Program-made: the position numbers and the translations under genes
Shown: positions 24,275-32,162 of the stretch, one piece after another
Numbering within the stretch: the first letter of the stretch is position 1
Layout of the letters: each line of letters opens with the position of its first letter
Assembly (NCBI GenBank): GCA_030546905.1
Contig: JAUOPI010000026.1
Location: forward strand, 1-51,274
Direction of reading: 5' to 3'
Length of the DNA: 51,274 nt
Source: Granulosicoccaceae sp. 1_MG-2023
GTDB taxonomy: Bacteria; Pseudomonadota; Gammaproteobacteria; Granulosicoccales; Granulosicoccaceae
Notes under the pieces: model-generated
Database searches by the model: none
What the model saw: the letters and a program-made list of their open reading frames with translations, nothing else
What the model was told of the DNA's origin: nothing

Positions 24275-26500
24275 TCAGTCGTCCTTCAGCTCCCCGGCCT
24301 GAGCCGGCCAGGAGGAGGGGTTGAAGCGCTTGTTACGCGGATCTTTGCTGACCAGCAACTCGCGGATCTGCTCCGGCGTCATTGCCGCCAGCTGCGCAAA
24401 GCTGGTGATGCCTTCGCCCGCCAGCAACTTTCTCACCGCCGGACCTATGCCGTTGATTTTCGTCAGATCATCCACCACAGCCTCTTTGCTCACCGCCTTT
24501 TTAGCCGGCGCTTTCTTCGGCTGCGGTTTCTGCGGCTGCGGCTTTTTGCCCGCCTGCTTTGTCGCCCCGGCCTTAGACGCGGCTGCCGCAGCAGGCTGCG
24601 CTTGCGGCGCTTCCGGCACGGCCGGCACGGCCGGCGGCGGCACAAGCAGTGCCTCTGCCGGGGCTTCAGGCGGCGCCGGCTCGGCCGTGGGCAGCGGATC
24701 GGGTAAGCGCGTAAACGGCAGCGTCGGCACACTGTCTTTCATGCGGATCCGCACATAGGTGCCGGGTGCATCTTCGATGGGTTTGAGCGCACCGTCGCCG
24801 GGCACGCGGGCCTCCACCAGCTCACTGCCGGAGGCTTTGTAGACCCAGTCGTTCCAGTGATTCCACCAGGAACCCGGACGTTCCTCAGCCTGTTCCAGAA
24901 ACGCCTCGCTATCGGCCGGCAATGTGTCGCCCCCGATCACGCGATAGCTGTACTTATTGGCCGCGGGCGGATTGACGATACCGGCGATATGCCCGGAGCT
25001 GCCGAGGATGAACTCCACCGGCCCGCCGAAACAGCCGGCGCCCATATAGGTGGATTTCCACGGCGCGATATGATCATCAACCGTCGAGACAAAACAGACC
25101 GGAATATCCACCGTCGACAGATCCAGCAAAATGCCGTCGATTTCCACCTCTTTTTTGACCAGCGCGTTTTCCATATAGAGCCTGCGCAGATACCAGGAAT
25201 GCATGGCGTTGGGCATGCGGGTGGAGTCGCTGTTCCAGTACAGCAGATCAAACGGGCGCGGATCACGTCCGAGCAGGTAGTTGCTCACATAGCAGGACCA
25301 GATCAGGTCATTGGCGCGCATCAGATTAAAAGCGCCGGCCATGGAATCGCCTTTGAGAAAACCCTGAGTCGCCATTTTTTCTTCGATGGCCTGCACCTGC
25401 TCTTCGTCAATAAAGACACCGAGCTCACCGGGCTCGGAGAAATCAAGCATGGTGGTGAAAAAGGTCACCGAGGCAATACGTTTATCGCCTTTGGCTTTCA
25501 TATAGGCCAGCGTCGACGCCAGCAGCGTGCCGCCGATGCAGTAGCCAATGGCGTTCATCTGCTCTTCACCGGTGGCGGCCTGCACCGCATCGACGGCGGT
25601 CATCACACCATCGCGCAGGTAGTCGGCAAATTCCGTATCGGCGTAGTTTTCGTCCGGGTTGACCCAGGACACCACAAACACCGTATGGCCCTGATCGGTG
25701 GCCCATTTGAGGAAGGAGTTTTCCGGCTGCAGATCAAGGATATAGAACTTATTGATCCACGGCGGCACGATCAACAAGGGCCGCTTAAGCACCTTGTCAG
25801 TGGCGGGAGCATACTGAATCAGCTGAAACAGCCGGTTCTGGAAAACCACCTTGCCCGGTGTGACCGCGACGTTTTCGCCCAGGGTAAAAGCCGATGTGTC
25901 GGTGATACGGATATTGAGTTTGCCTTCGCCGTCTTCCAGATCCGCCAGCATATTCTCCATGCCGTGGACCAGATTCTCGCCGTGGCTCTCGATGGTTTTT
26001 TCGATCACTTCGGGGTTGGTCAGGGCAAAATTGCTCGGCGACATGGCATCTATATAGCGCTCGGTGAAGAACTGCACTTTCTCAGCCGTGTGCGGGTCGA
26101 GTCCGTCGACGTCGCTGACCAGATTACGTAACCATTGTGAGGTCAGAAGGTAGGATTGCTTGATTGCCGAAAAATACGGCTGGTCGTTCCAGTCATGGTG
26201 CTTGAAGCGCTTGTCCCTGCCCGCTTCAACCAGTGGTTCGGATGGCTCACCGGTCATAAAATCCATCATGGCCTGATGCGACAGCTCGATGCTGTTTTTC
26301 CAGAAGTTCATGCTTTCATCGATAAACTTCTGCGGATTGCTCATGAGGGCCGCCCACCATTCGGTGTAGGCCGGGGCCAGACGGAAAGGATCAGGATCCA
26401 TCGTCTCCCATTGCGCGACAAACCCGTTAATCACATCCTGCAGCCGCTGCAGGTTTTCGTGAATCTCAGCCAGCTCTTTGTCGGATTTCTGGTCAATCAT
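24275..26500 (-). CDS. phaC: Class I-like PHA synthase PhaC with H1-like linker and HhH tail
   Basis: Polymerises (R)-3-hydroxyacyl-CoA into PHA on the granule surface. 741 residues, about 100-150 longer than usual class I enzymes. Residues 1-590 are the synthase: the PhaC box is G-Y-C-I-G-G (nucleophile C321), the catalytic Asp lies in T-V-D-D-H (475/476) and H504 in S-S-G-H-I-A-G. Residues about 600-675 are a Pro/Ala then Lys/Pro/Ala linker. Residues 677-736 form a helix-hairpin-helix domain (L-T-K-I-N-G-I-G-P, G-I-T-S-F-A-Q-L-A) ending in W-P-A-Q-A, a module seen appended to various proteins. ATG 26500 has a GGGGAGGA ribosome-binding site. It lies 60 nt downstream of phaP in a phaP-phaC operon. 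The tail may bind nucleic acid (inference). Confidence 0.93.
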   Translation of the reverse strand: MIDQKSDKELAEIHENLQRLQDVINGFVAQWETMDPDPFRLAPAYTEWWAALMSNPQKFIDESMNFWKNSIELSHQAMMDFMTGEPSEPLVEAGRDKRFKHHDWNDQPYFSAIKQSYLLTSQWLRNLVSDVDGLDPHTAEKVQFFTERYIDAMSPSNFALTNPEVIEKTIESHGENLVHGMENMLADLEDGEGKLNIRITDTSAFTLGENVAVTPGKVVFQNRLFQLIQYAPATDKVLKRPLLIVPPWINKFYILDLQPENSFLKWATDQGHTVFVVSWVNPDENYADTEFADYLRDGVMTAVDAVQAATGEEQMNAIGYCIGGTLLASTLAYMKAKGDKRIASVTFFTTMLDFSEPGELGVFIDEEQVQAIEEKMATQGFLKGDSMAGAFNLMRANDLIWSCYVSNYLLGRDPRPFDLLYWNSDSTRMPNAMHSWYLRRLYMENALVKKEVEIDGILLDLSTVDIPVCFVSTVDDHIAPWKSTYMGAGCFGGPVEFILGSSGHIAGIVNPPAANKYSYRVIGGDTLPADSEAFLEQAEERPGSWWNHWNDWVYKASGSELVEARVPGDGALKPIEDAPGTYVRIRMKDSVPTLPFTRLPDPLPTAEPAPPEAPAEALLVPPPAVPAVPEAPQAQPAAAAASKAGATKQAGKKPQPQKPQPKKAPAKKAVSKEAVVDDLTKINGIGPAVRKLLAGEGITSFAQLAAMTPEQIRELLVSKDPRNKRFNPSSWPAQAGELKDD

Positions 26501-26560
26501 TATTCCTCCCCTGACCACGCGGTCCGTCACAGACCGCGCGGCGCCGGTCAACTCATGTGA

Positions 26561-27001
26561 TCAGCTACTGACCTTGCTGATCGCGTCTTTCACTTCCTGC
26601 ATGCTTTCGGCCATCCGGGCACTGATCTGCTCAGCCACATCGCTCTGAGTCTGACGCGCGAGCTCGGTAATTTCGGCCGCGTTCTCACAGGCTTTCTCAT
26701 AAGCAGTTTGCATTATTTTCTGCTGTTTTTCCGCTATTTCCTGCGGCGTGCCCGTCAGTGTGCCGGCCAAATCACCCGCTTCTTTCATGGCCGCCTGAAT
26801 CATATCAGCCTGTTTTTGTAATAAAGTCTGCATACCTTCAGCGTAAGCTTTATTGGCATTCAGAAGCGCCTCGACGTTGCGGCCATGAACATTATTAACA
26901 CTGTACATCTCCAGATTAAACGCATCGCGCACGCGGCGATTCATTTCCTGAAAGTCCCATTGGCCGAAAACTTTGCTGAAATCGAACTGATCATTACTCA
27001 T
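26561..27001 (-). CDS. phaP: Phasin (PhaP-type granule coat protein)
   Basis: A 146-residue, helical, amphipathic protein that coats PHA granules. It begins with an F-D-F-S-K-V-F-G-Q-W-D-F segment and carries the phasin-like N-V-E-A-L-L-N-A-N-K-A-Y-A-E-G stretch near residue 42, then long Gln/Glu/Ala helices with A-E-K-Q-Q-K-I-M near 90. It has no Cys-rich or Pro-rich tail. AGGAG lies shortly before the ATG. It is the first gene of phaP-phaC. A phasin directly upstream of phaC is known in other gammaproteobacteria such as Halomonas and Aeromonas. Confidence 0.9.
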   Translation of the reverse strand: MSNDQFDFSKVFGQWDFQEMNRRVRDAFNLEMYSVNNVHGRNVEALLNANKAYAEGMQTLLQKQADMIQAAMKEAGDLAGTLTGTPQEIAEKQQKIMQTAYEKACENAAEITELARQTQSDVAEQISARMAESMQEVKDAISKVSS

Positions 27002-27473
27002 GGTCTTCTCCTACGTAGATAAAAACGCACCTTTTGCTGCGGTGCAATATTTACTCGATTATGGGTTCGCCGGCGGCCCTTTGTCAAACCCTAATTTGAT
27101 CGCAGACCGCATCAGAGCTTGATTTGCAGCGATCCGGCGGCCCCGCACCCCGGACGAAAAGGCGACTAAAGTAGAATTGCTAAGCAGAAAGCCACTCCCT
27201 AGACTTGCTCCAAACTTCGGGACAAAGATCAGCCTTGTCAGCGCTTCGGTATATAGACGCTTTTGTATATGCCCCACGGGCCTGAATCGCGTTAGTCTGG
27301 ATTGCTCAGCAAGACGCTTGAGCCCGCAAGGGAATCTAAGGGAAGTAAAACCTGAAAATCTCTCCGGACCAGCCCACACACACAAATCTGTCCGGAGCTG
27401 AAAAATCAAGGGCAACCCGTTGAATCAGCATCGCGGTTGCGAACAAAAAAATATAAGCCACTGGAGAGAAAGA
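27002..27473. other. Divergent regulatory region between phaP and acs
   Basis: 472 bp with no convincing gene; a 74-codon plus-strand frame lacks a ribosome-binding site. Near phaP is a small hairpin, GCACC (27027-27031) / GGTGC (27041-27045), which on the minus strand is followed by GTTTTT and may be a leader structure. Near acs is a perfect 8-bp inverted repeat (27362-27397), annotated separately. Confidence 0.5.
27362..27397. repeat. Inverted repeat CTCCGGAC-N20-GTCCGGAG upstream of acs
   Basis: Perfect 8-bp arms at 27362-27369 and 27390-27397, ending 76 bp before the acs ATG. The spacer contains a CA-repeat (CCCACACACAC). The arms are long enough for an operator or a leader hairpin. No T-run is present, only CTGAAAAAT. 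Confidence 0.45.
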
Positions 27474-29414
27474 ATGTCTGAAGCTTATCCTGTCAATCCG
27501 GATTTCGCCGCCAACGCCAATATCAATGCCGAGCAGTACAAGGAAATGTATGCGCGATCGGTCAAGGATCCGGACGGCTTCTGGGCGGAGCAGGCGGAAA
27601 AATACATCACCTGGTTCAAACCCTGGGACTCAGTACTCGACTGGAGCTTCGCCCCTGAGGACCTGCATATCAATTGGTTCAAAGGCGCTCAGCTGAACGT
27701 CTCCTATAACTGCCTCGACCGCCACCTCGAAACACGCGGCGATCAGGTTGCCATCATCTGGGAAGGCGACAGCCCCGAAGATGACCGCAAAATCACCTAT
27801 CGTGAGCTGCACGAAGAAGTCTGCCGCTTCGCCAATGTGCTCAAAGCCCGTGGCGTCAAGAAAGGCGACCGTGTATCCCTGTACCTGCCGATGATTGCCG
27901 AAGCGGCCGTGGCCATGCTCGCCTGTACCCGTATCGGCGCGATCCACTCCATCGTCTTCGGCGGTTTCTCATCCGATGCACTGCGCAGCCGGATCGAGGA
28001 TTCCGATTGCGGCGTCATCATCACCTCTGACCAGTCCATGCGCGGCGGCCGCAAAGTACCGCTGAAAAGCAACGCCGATGCTGCCCTGGAAGGTTGCCCG
28101 AACGTCCACACTTGCATTGTCGTCAAACGCGGCGGCGATCCCGTCGAGTGGAATGACAAGCGCGACGTCTGGTACCACGAAGCCGTCGCTTCCGCCTCAC
28201 CCGAGTGCGAAGCCGAGCCGATGGAAGCAGACGATCCGCTGTTTATCCTCTACACCTCCGGCTCCACCGGCACGCCCAAAGGCGTCCTGCACACCACCGG
28301 CGGCTACCTGCTGCAGGCGGCCATGAGTCACAAGCTGGTGTTCGACTATAAAGACGGCGATGTGTACTGGTGTACCGCCGATATCGGCTGGGTTACCGGC
28401 CACAGCTACATCGTCTACGGCCCGCTGGCCAACGGCGCCACCACGCTGATGTTCGAAGGTATCCCGACCTATCCGGATATCTCCCGCTTCTGGCAGGTTG
28501 TCGACAAGCACCAGGTCAACATCTTCTACACCGCGCCGACTGCCATCCGCTCGCTGATGGGCGCCGGTGACGAACCGGTCAAGAAAACCTCCCGCGCCAG
28601 CCTGCGCGTACTGGGCACGGTCGGTGAGCCGATCAACCCGGAAGCCTGGGAGTGGTACCACAACGTGGTCGGCGAAGGCCGCTGCCCGATCGTCGACACC
28701 TGGTGGCAGACTGAAACCGGTGCACACATGCTGACGCCGCTGCCCGGCGCGCATGCACTCAAACCCGGCTCGGCCACAGCACCTTTCTTCGGCGCACAGC
28801 CCGTCCTGCTCGACGATCAGGGCAACGAAATCGAAGGCAATCCGGCGGAAGGCAATCTGGCGATGAAAGGGCCCTGGCCGTCCATGATGCGGACGATTTT
28901 CGGCAACCATCAGCGCTTCTACGAAACCTACTTCGCCATGTTCCCGGGCTACTACTTCACCGGTGACGGCGCACGTCGCGACGAAGACGGTTACTACTGG
29001 ATCACCGGCCGTGTGGATGACGTTCTGAACGTCTCCGGACACCGTCTCGGCACCGCCGAGATCGAAGCCGCGCTGGGTCTGCACGATAAGGTCGCGGAAG
29101 CGGCGGTCGTCGGTTATCCGCATGACCTGACCGGTCAGGGCATCTACGCCTACGTCACGCTGATGGAAGGCGAGACCGGTACCGACGAACTGAAAGAAGA
29201 GCTGGTCAAACTGGTACGCAAAGAAATCGGGCCGATCGCCAAGATCAACCTGATTCAGTGGGCCGACGGCCTGCCCAAGACCCGCTCCGGCAAAATCATG
29301 CGCCGTATTCTGCGCAAGATTGCCACCAACGAACTCGACAGCCTGGGCGATACCTCAACCCTGGCCGACCCGAGTGTGGTAGATGATCTGATCGAGCACC
29401 GCGAGAACACCTGA
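27474..29414 (+). CDS. acs: Acetyl-coenzyme A synthetase Acs
   Basis: Activates acetate to acetyl-CoA through acetyl-AMP. The 646 residues match the family. The nucleotide-binding loop [11 protein letters not shown] is near residue 259, with W-W-Q-T-E-T-G-A in the acyl pocket region and [12 protein letters not shown] at the hinge. The catalytic/regulatory lysine is in T-R-S-G-K-I-M-R-R near 606, the site that Pat-type acetylases modify in relatives. The ATG at 27474 has GGAGAG close upstream, and an in-frame TTG at 27420 is less likely. It is followed by the DUF4212/symporter pair, linking uptake and activation of acetate and feeding PhaA. Confidence 0.97.
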   Translation: MSEAYPVNPDFAANANINAEQYKEMYARSVKDPDGFWAEQAEKYITWFKPWDSVLDWSFAPEDLHINWFKGAQLNVSYNCLDRHLETRGDQVAIIWEGDSPEDDRKITYRELHEEVCRFANVLKARGVKKGDRVSLYLPMIAEAAVAMLACTRIGAIHSIVFGGFSSDALRSRIEDSDCGVIITSDQSMRGGRKVPLKSNADAALEGCPNVHTCIVVKRGGDPVEWNDKRDVWYHEAVASASPECEAEPMEADDPLFILYTSGSTGTPKGVLHTTGGYLLQAAMSHKLVFDYKDGDVYWCTADIGWVTGHSYIVYGPLANGATTLMFEGIPTYPDISRFWQVVDKHQVNIFYTAPTAIRSLMGAGDEPVKKTSRASLRVLGTVGEPINPEAWEWYHNVVGEGRCPIVDTWWQTETGAHMLTPLPGAHALKPGSATAPFFGAQPVLLDDQGNEIEGNPAEGNLAMKGPWPSMMRTIFGNHQRFYETYFAMFPGYYFTGDGARRDEDGYYWITGRVDDVLNVSGHRLGTAEIEAALGLHDKVAEAAVVGYPHDLTGQGIYAYVTLMEGETGTDELKEELVKLVRKEIGPIAKINLIQWADGLPKTRSGKIMRRILRKIATNELDSLGDTSTLADPSVVDDLIEHRENT

Positions 29415-29439
29415 TCATCTTCGCTTGCAAGACACCGGA

Positions 29440-29460
29440 ACCGGGGCCGTCGGCCCCGGT
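29440..29460 (+). terminator. GC hairpin after acs
   Basis: Perfect 9-bp stem ACCGGGGCC / GGCCCCGGT with a 3-nt loop, 25 nt after the acs stop. There is no T-run behind it (CATTTAC), so it is more likely a 3'-end stabiliser or partial terminator. Confidence 0.45.
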
Positions 29461-29579
29461 CATTTACAAAGCAAAGAATTCCGGGGTTCTGCCAGGCAAT
29501 TACCACGTTTCGCACCGGCCGCAAGGCTAGAAACTTTACCTATAACGCACAACACACTAGTCTATTGAAGGAGGACTAT

Positions 29580-29828
29580 ATGAGCGATCATGCTTCATAT
29601 TGGAAGGCCAATGTCAGGTTGATGATAATCTGCCTGGTCATTTGGTTCGCTGTGTCGTTCGGCTGCGGCATTTTGCTGTTTGAACCGCTGAACGCTATCA
29701 AACTCGGAGGCTATAAACTCGGCTTCTGGTTCGCCTCGCAGGGGTCGATTTACACATTCCTGTTCCTGATTTTTTTCTACGCTGCCCGCATGAACAAACT
29801 TGATGCCGAGCACGGCGTCAACGAATAA
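29580..29828 (+). CDS. DUF4212 small subunit of sodium:solute symporter
   Basis: 82 residues with two transmembrane helices (about 14-38 and 48-70) and the typical Y-W-K-A-N start. This family sits immediately upstream of VC_2705-type sodium/solute symporters and is regarded as their small subunit. ATG 29580 has a strong AAGGAGG ribosome-binding site. The gene ends 14 nt before the symporter gene, whose ribosome-binding site AAGGAG overlaps its stop, so the two are translated together. The pair probably imports acetate or another small carboxylate for the adjacent acs. Confidence 0.92.
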   Translation: MSDHASYWKANVRLMIICLVIWFAVSFGCGILLFEPLNAIKLGGYKLGFWFASQGSIYTFLFLIFFYAARMNKLDAEHGVNE

Positions 29829-29842
29829 GGAGCCGGTAATCG

Positions 29843-31576
29843 ATGGATAATCTTAAATTAATGACGTATATCGTCGTCTTCGCCAGCTTTGCCCTCTACT
29901 TCGGCATCGCCTGGTGGGCCCGCGCGGGCAGCACCAGCGAATTCTACGTAGCGGGTAAGGGCGTTCATCCGGTCCTCAACGGTATGGCTACCGGTGCGGA
30001 CTGGATGAGTGCGGCATCTTTTATCTCCATGGCCGGCATGATCGCCTTCATGGGTTACGGCGCATCGGTATTCCTGATGGGCTGGACCGGCGGTTACGTT
30101 CTGCTGGCGATGCTGTTGGCGCCGTATATGCGTAAACACGGCAAGTTCACCGTGCCCGAGTTTATCGGTGACCGCTACTACTCCAACACCGCACGTATCG
30201 TGGCAGTCGCCTGTCTGATCATCGCTTCACTGACTTACGTTATCGGTCAGATGAAAGGTGTCGGGGTTGCATTCTCGCGCTTCCTCGAAGTTCCGTACGA
30301 CCTGGGTCTGTATATCGGTATGTTCGTGGTCTGGGTCTACGCGGTACTCGGTGGTATGAAAGGCATCACCTACACGCAGATCGCACAATACTGCGTACTG
30401 ATCTTCGCCTACACCGTACCGGCCGTGTTTATCTCGCTGGAACTGACCGGTAACCCGATCCCGCAGCTGGGCCTGGGTAGCAAGCTGGTCGGCCAGGACG
30501 TCTACCTGCTCGACAAGCTCGATGCGATCATCACCGATCTGGGTTTCAAAGACTTCTCCACCACGGCACAAGGCAGCACGGTTAATATGTTTGCCTACAC
30601 CATGTCTTTGATGATCGGTACTGCAGGTCTGCCGCACGTCATCATGCGCTTCTTTACTGTTCCTTCAGTTAAAGCGGCCCGTTCTTCTGCCGGTTGGGCA
30701 CTGGTCTTCATCGCAGCTCTGTACACTGTTGCTCCTGCTGTCGGTGCCATGGCCCGTCTGAACCTGCACAACACGATTGAGCCGACTCCGGGCGATTACC
30801 TCGCTTATGACGAGCGTCCGCAATGGTTCAAAAACTGGGAAAACACCGGTCTGTTGGCCTTCGAAGACAAGAACGGCGATGGTCTCATCCAGTACAACGC
30901 CGGCCCTGAAAACGAAATGGTCAAGGTCGACAACCACATCATGGTACTGGCTAACCCCGAGATCGCTAAACTGCCGAACTGGGTTATCGCTCTGGTCGCA
31001 GCCGGTGGTCTGGCCGCCGCACTGTCGACCGCTGCCGGTCTGCTCCTCGCCATCTCCTCATCTATCTCACACGATTTGATGAAGAGTGTTCTCACGCCGA
31101 ATATGACGGAGAAATCAGAGCTCAGGGCGGGGCGGATCGTCATGACCCTGGCCATACTGGTGGCCGGCTACCTGGGACTGAACCCACCGGCATTTGCCGC
31201 AGGTACGGTCGCAATGGCCTTCGGTCTGGCTGCCGCCTCGATCTTCCCGGCGCTGATGATGGGTATCTTCTCCAAAACCATCAATAAGCAGGGCGCAGTG
31301 GCAGGTATGATTGCCGGTATCGGTGTCACACTGTTCTACGTGTTCCAGCACTACGGCATCATGTTCGTCAAAGAGACAGCGTTCCTCGGCGACATGCAAC
31401 CGAACTGGTTCTTCGGCATCGACCCGAAAGCCTTCGGCGTCGTCGGCGCAGTCGTCAACTTTGCCGTCGCCTACGTGGTGACCAAAATGACGCCGCCGGT
31501 ACCGTCTGACATCGCAGCGATGGTGGATAACTTCCGCATCCCGTCCGGTGCAGGCGCTGCCGCAGCCGATCACTAA
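29843..31576 (+). CDS. Sodium:solute symporter, VC_2705 subfamily (acetate-type)
   Basis: A 577-residue SLC5-like permease with about 13-14 membrane helices. Early G-V-H-P-V-L-N-G-M-A-T-G-A-D-W-M-S-A-A-S is the helix-1/2 region characteristic of this ActP-like group. F-T-V-P-E-F-I-G-D-R-Y follows, and a hydrophilic insert near residue 320-375 with D-K-N-G-D-G-L-I-Q is a subfamily feature resembling an EF-hand-like loop. It works with the DUF4212 protein. Substrate assignment to acetate or pyruvate is inferred from acs next door. A UUCG terminator follows. Confidence 0.92.
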   Translation: MDNLKLMTYIVVFASFALYFGIAWWARAGSTSEFYVAGKGVHPVLNGMATGADWMSAASFISMAGMIAFMGYGASVFLMGWTGGYVLLAMLLAPYMRKHGKFTVPEFIGDRYYSNTARIVAVACLIIASLTYVIGQMKGVGVAFSRFLEVPYDLGLYIGMFVVWVYAVLGGMKGITYTQIAQYCVLIFAYTVPAVFISLELTGNPIPQLGLGSKLVGQDVYLLDKLDAIITDLGFKDFSTTAQGSTVNMFAYTMSLMIGTAGLPHVIMRFFTVPSVKAARSSAGWALVFIAALYTVAPAVGAMARLNLHNTIEPTPGDYLAYDERPQWFKNWENTGLLAFEDKNGDGLIQYNAGPENEMVKVDNHIMVLANPEIAKLPNWVIALVAAGGLAAALSTAAGLLLAISSSISHDLMKSVLTPNMTEKSELRAGRIVMTLAILVAGYLGLNPPAFAAGTVAMAFGLAAASIFPALMMGIFSKTINKQGAVAGMIAGIGVTLFYVFQHYGIMFVKETAFLGDMQPNWFFGIDPKAFGVVGAVVNFAVAYVVTKMTPPVPSDIAAMVDNFRIPSGAGAAAADH

Positions 31577-31610
31577 ACGGCCTGGCTTCAGGTTAAAGTG
31601 AACGACTTTG

Positions 31611-31636
31611 AGGCCTCCTTCGGGAGGCCTTTTTTT
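31611..31636 (+). terminator. UUCG-loop rho-independent terminator after the symporter
   Basis: Perfect 8-bp stem AGGCCTCC / GGAGGCCT closed by the very stable TTCG tetraloop and followed by seven T. It starts 34 nt after the symporter stop. Confidence 0.93.
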
Positions 31637-31683
31637 ATCCGGAATCAAAGAAGTACGCAATACAACAGGGTTATACTCACTAC

Positions 31684-32118
31684 ATGAACAAACACACCAA
31701 ACTTGCCATCATTCTGGCGCCGTTTCTGGCCATAGGCGGCTATATCGCGTCGGATATTTTTCTTACAAAAAAACAGGAAAGCACCGGCCAATACCTGACA
31801 CTCAACCAGAAGACACCATGTGATCTGGTCAATACACCCTGTGATTTCGAGGCCGACCGCCTGTCGCTGACGCTGCGGCACGAAAACGGCAAAACCATTC
31901 TGGAAAGCACCTTCCCGCTGACCCGCGCGGTGGTTGCCTGGACAAGCGAAGACGGTGAGGAAACACGCCGGCAGTTAATTCCGGACGAGAAACAGCGGGT
32001 CTGGAGCGCGGACAGCGACTTCGCCGCCGCACTGGATGCCGAGCCCGGTCTCACCATCCGTCTGGCGACGATCATTACCAACCTGCACTACCTACACGAA
32101 TTCCGGGCAGGTCAGTAA
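31684..32118 (+). CDS. Membrane-anchored protein of unknown function
   Basis: 144 residues. Short basic start (M-N-K-H-T-K), one hydrophobic segment (about 7-27) acting as an anchor or uncleaved signal, then a soluble extracytoplasmic domain with two closely spaced cysteines (C-D-L-V-N-T-P-C, about 46-53). No family is recognised. It sits in its own transcription unit start after the symporter terminator and 44 nt ahead of the DUF294 gene on the same strand, so it may be co-transcribed with the DUF294 and exonuclease genes. Confidence 0.65.
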   Translation: MNKHTKLAIILAPFLAIGGYIASDIFLTKKQESTGQYLTLNQKTPCDLVNTPCDFEADRLSLTLRHENGKTILESTFPLTRAVVAWTSEDGEETRRQLIPDEKQRVWSADSDFAAALDAEPGLTIRLATIITNLHYLHEFRAGQ

Positions 32119-32162
32119 ACGCTCCGGGATACAGTCACCTATGCTCAGGGAGAACCCGTGCC

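Noticed and set aside
24857-26131. 424-codon open frame antisense to phaC
   Set aside because: Lies entirely inside a well-supported synthase gene on the other strand. His/Gln/Arg-rich shadow composition typical of GC-rich antisense frames.
27177-27401. 74-codon frame upstream of acs
   Set aside because: No ribosome-binding site or domain features, and it overlaps the inverted repeat and likely promoter region of acs.
28197-29123. 308-codon frame antisense to acs
   Set aside because: Fully within acs. No independent promoter or ribosome-binding site and low-information composition.
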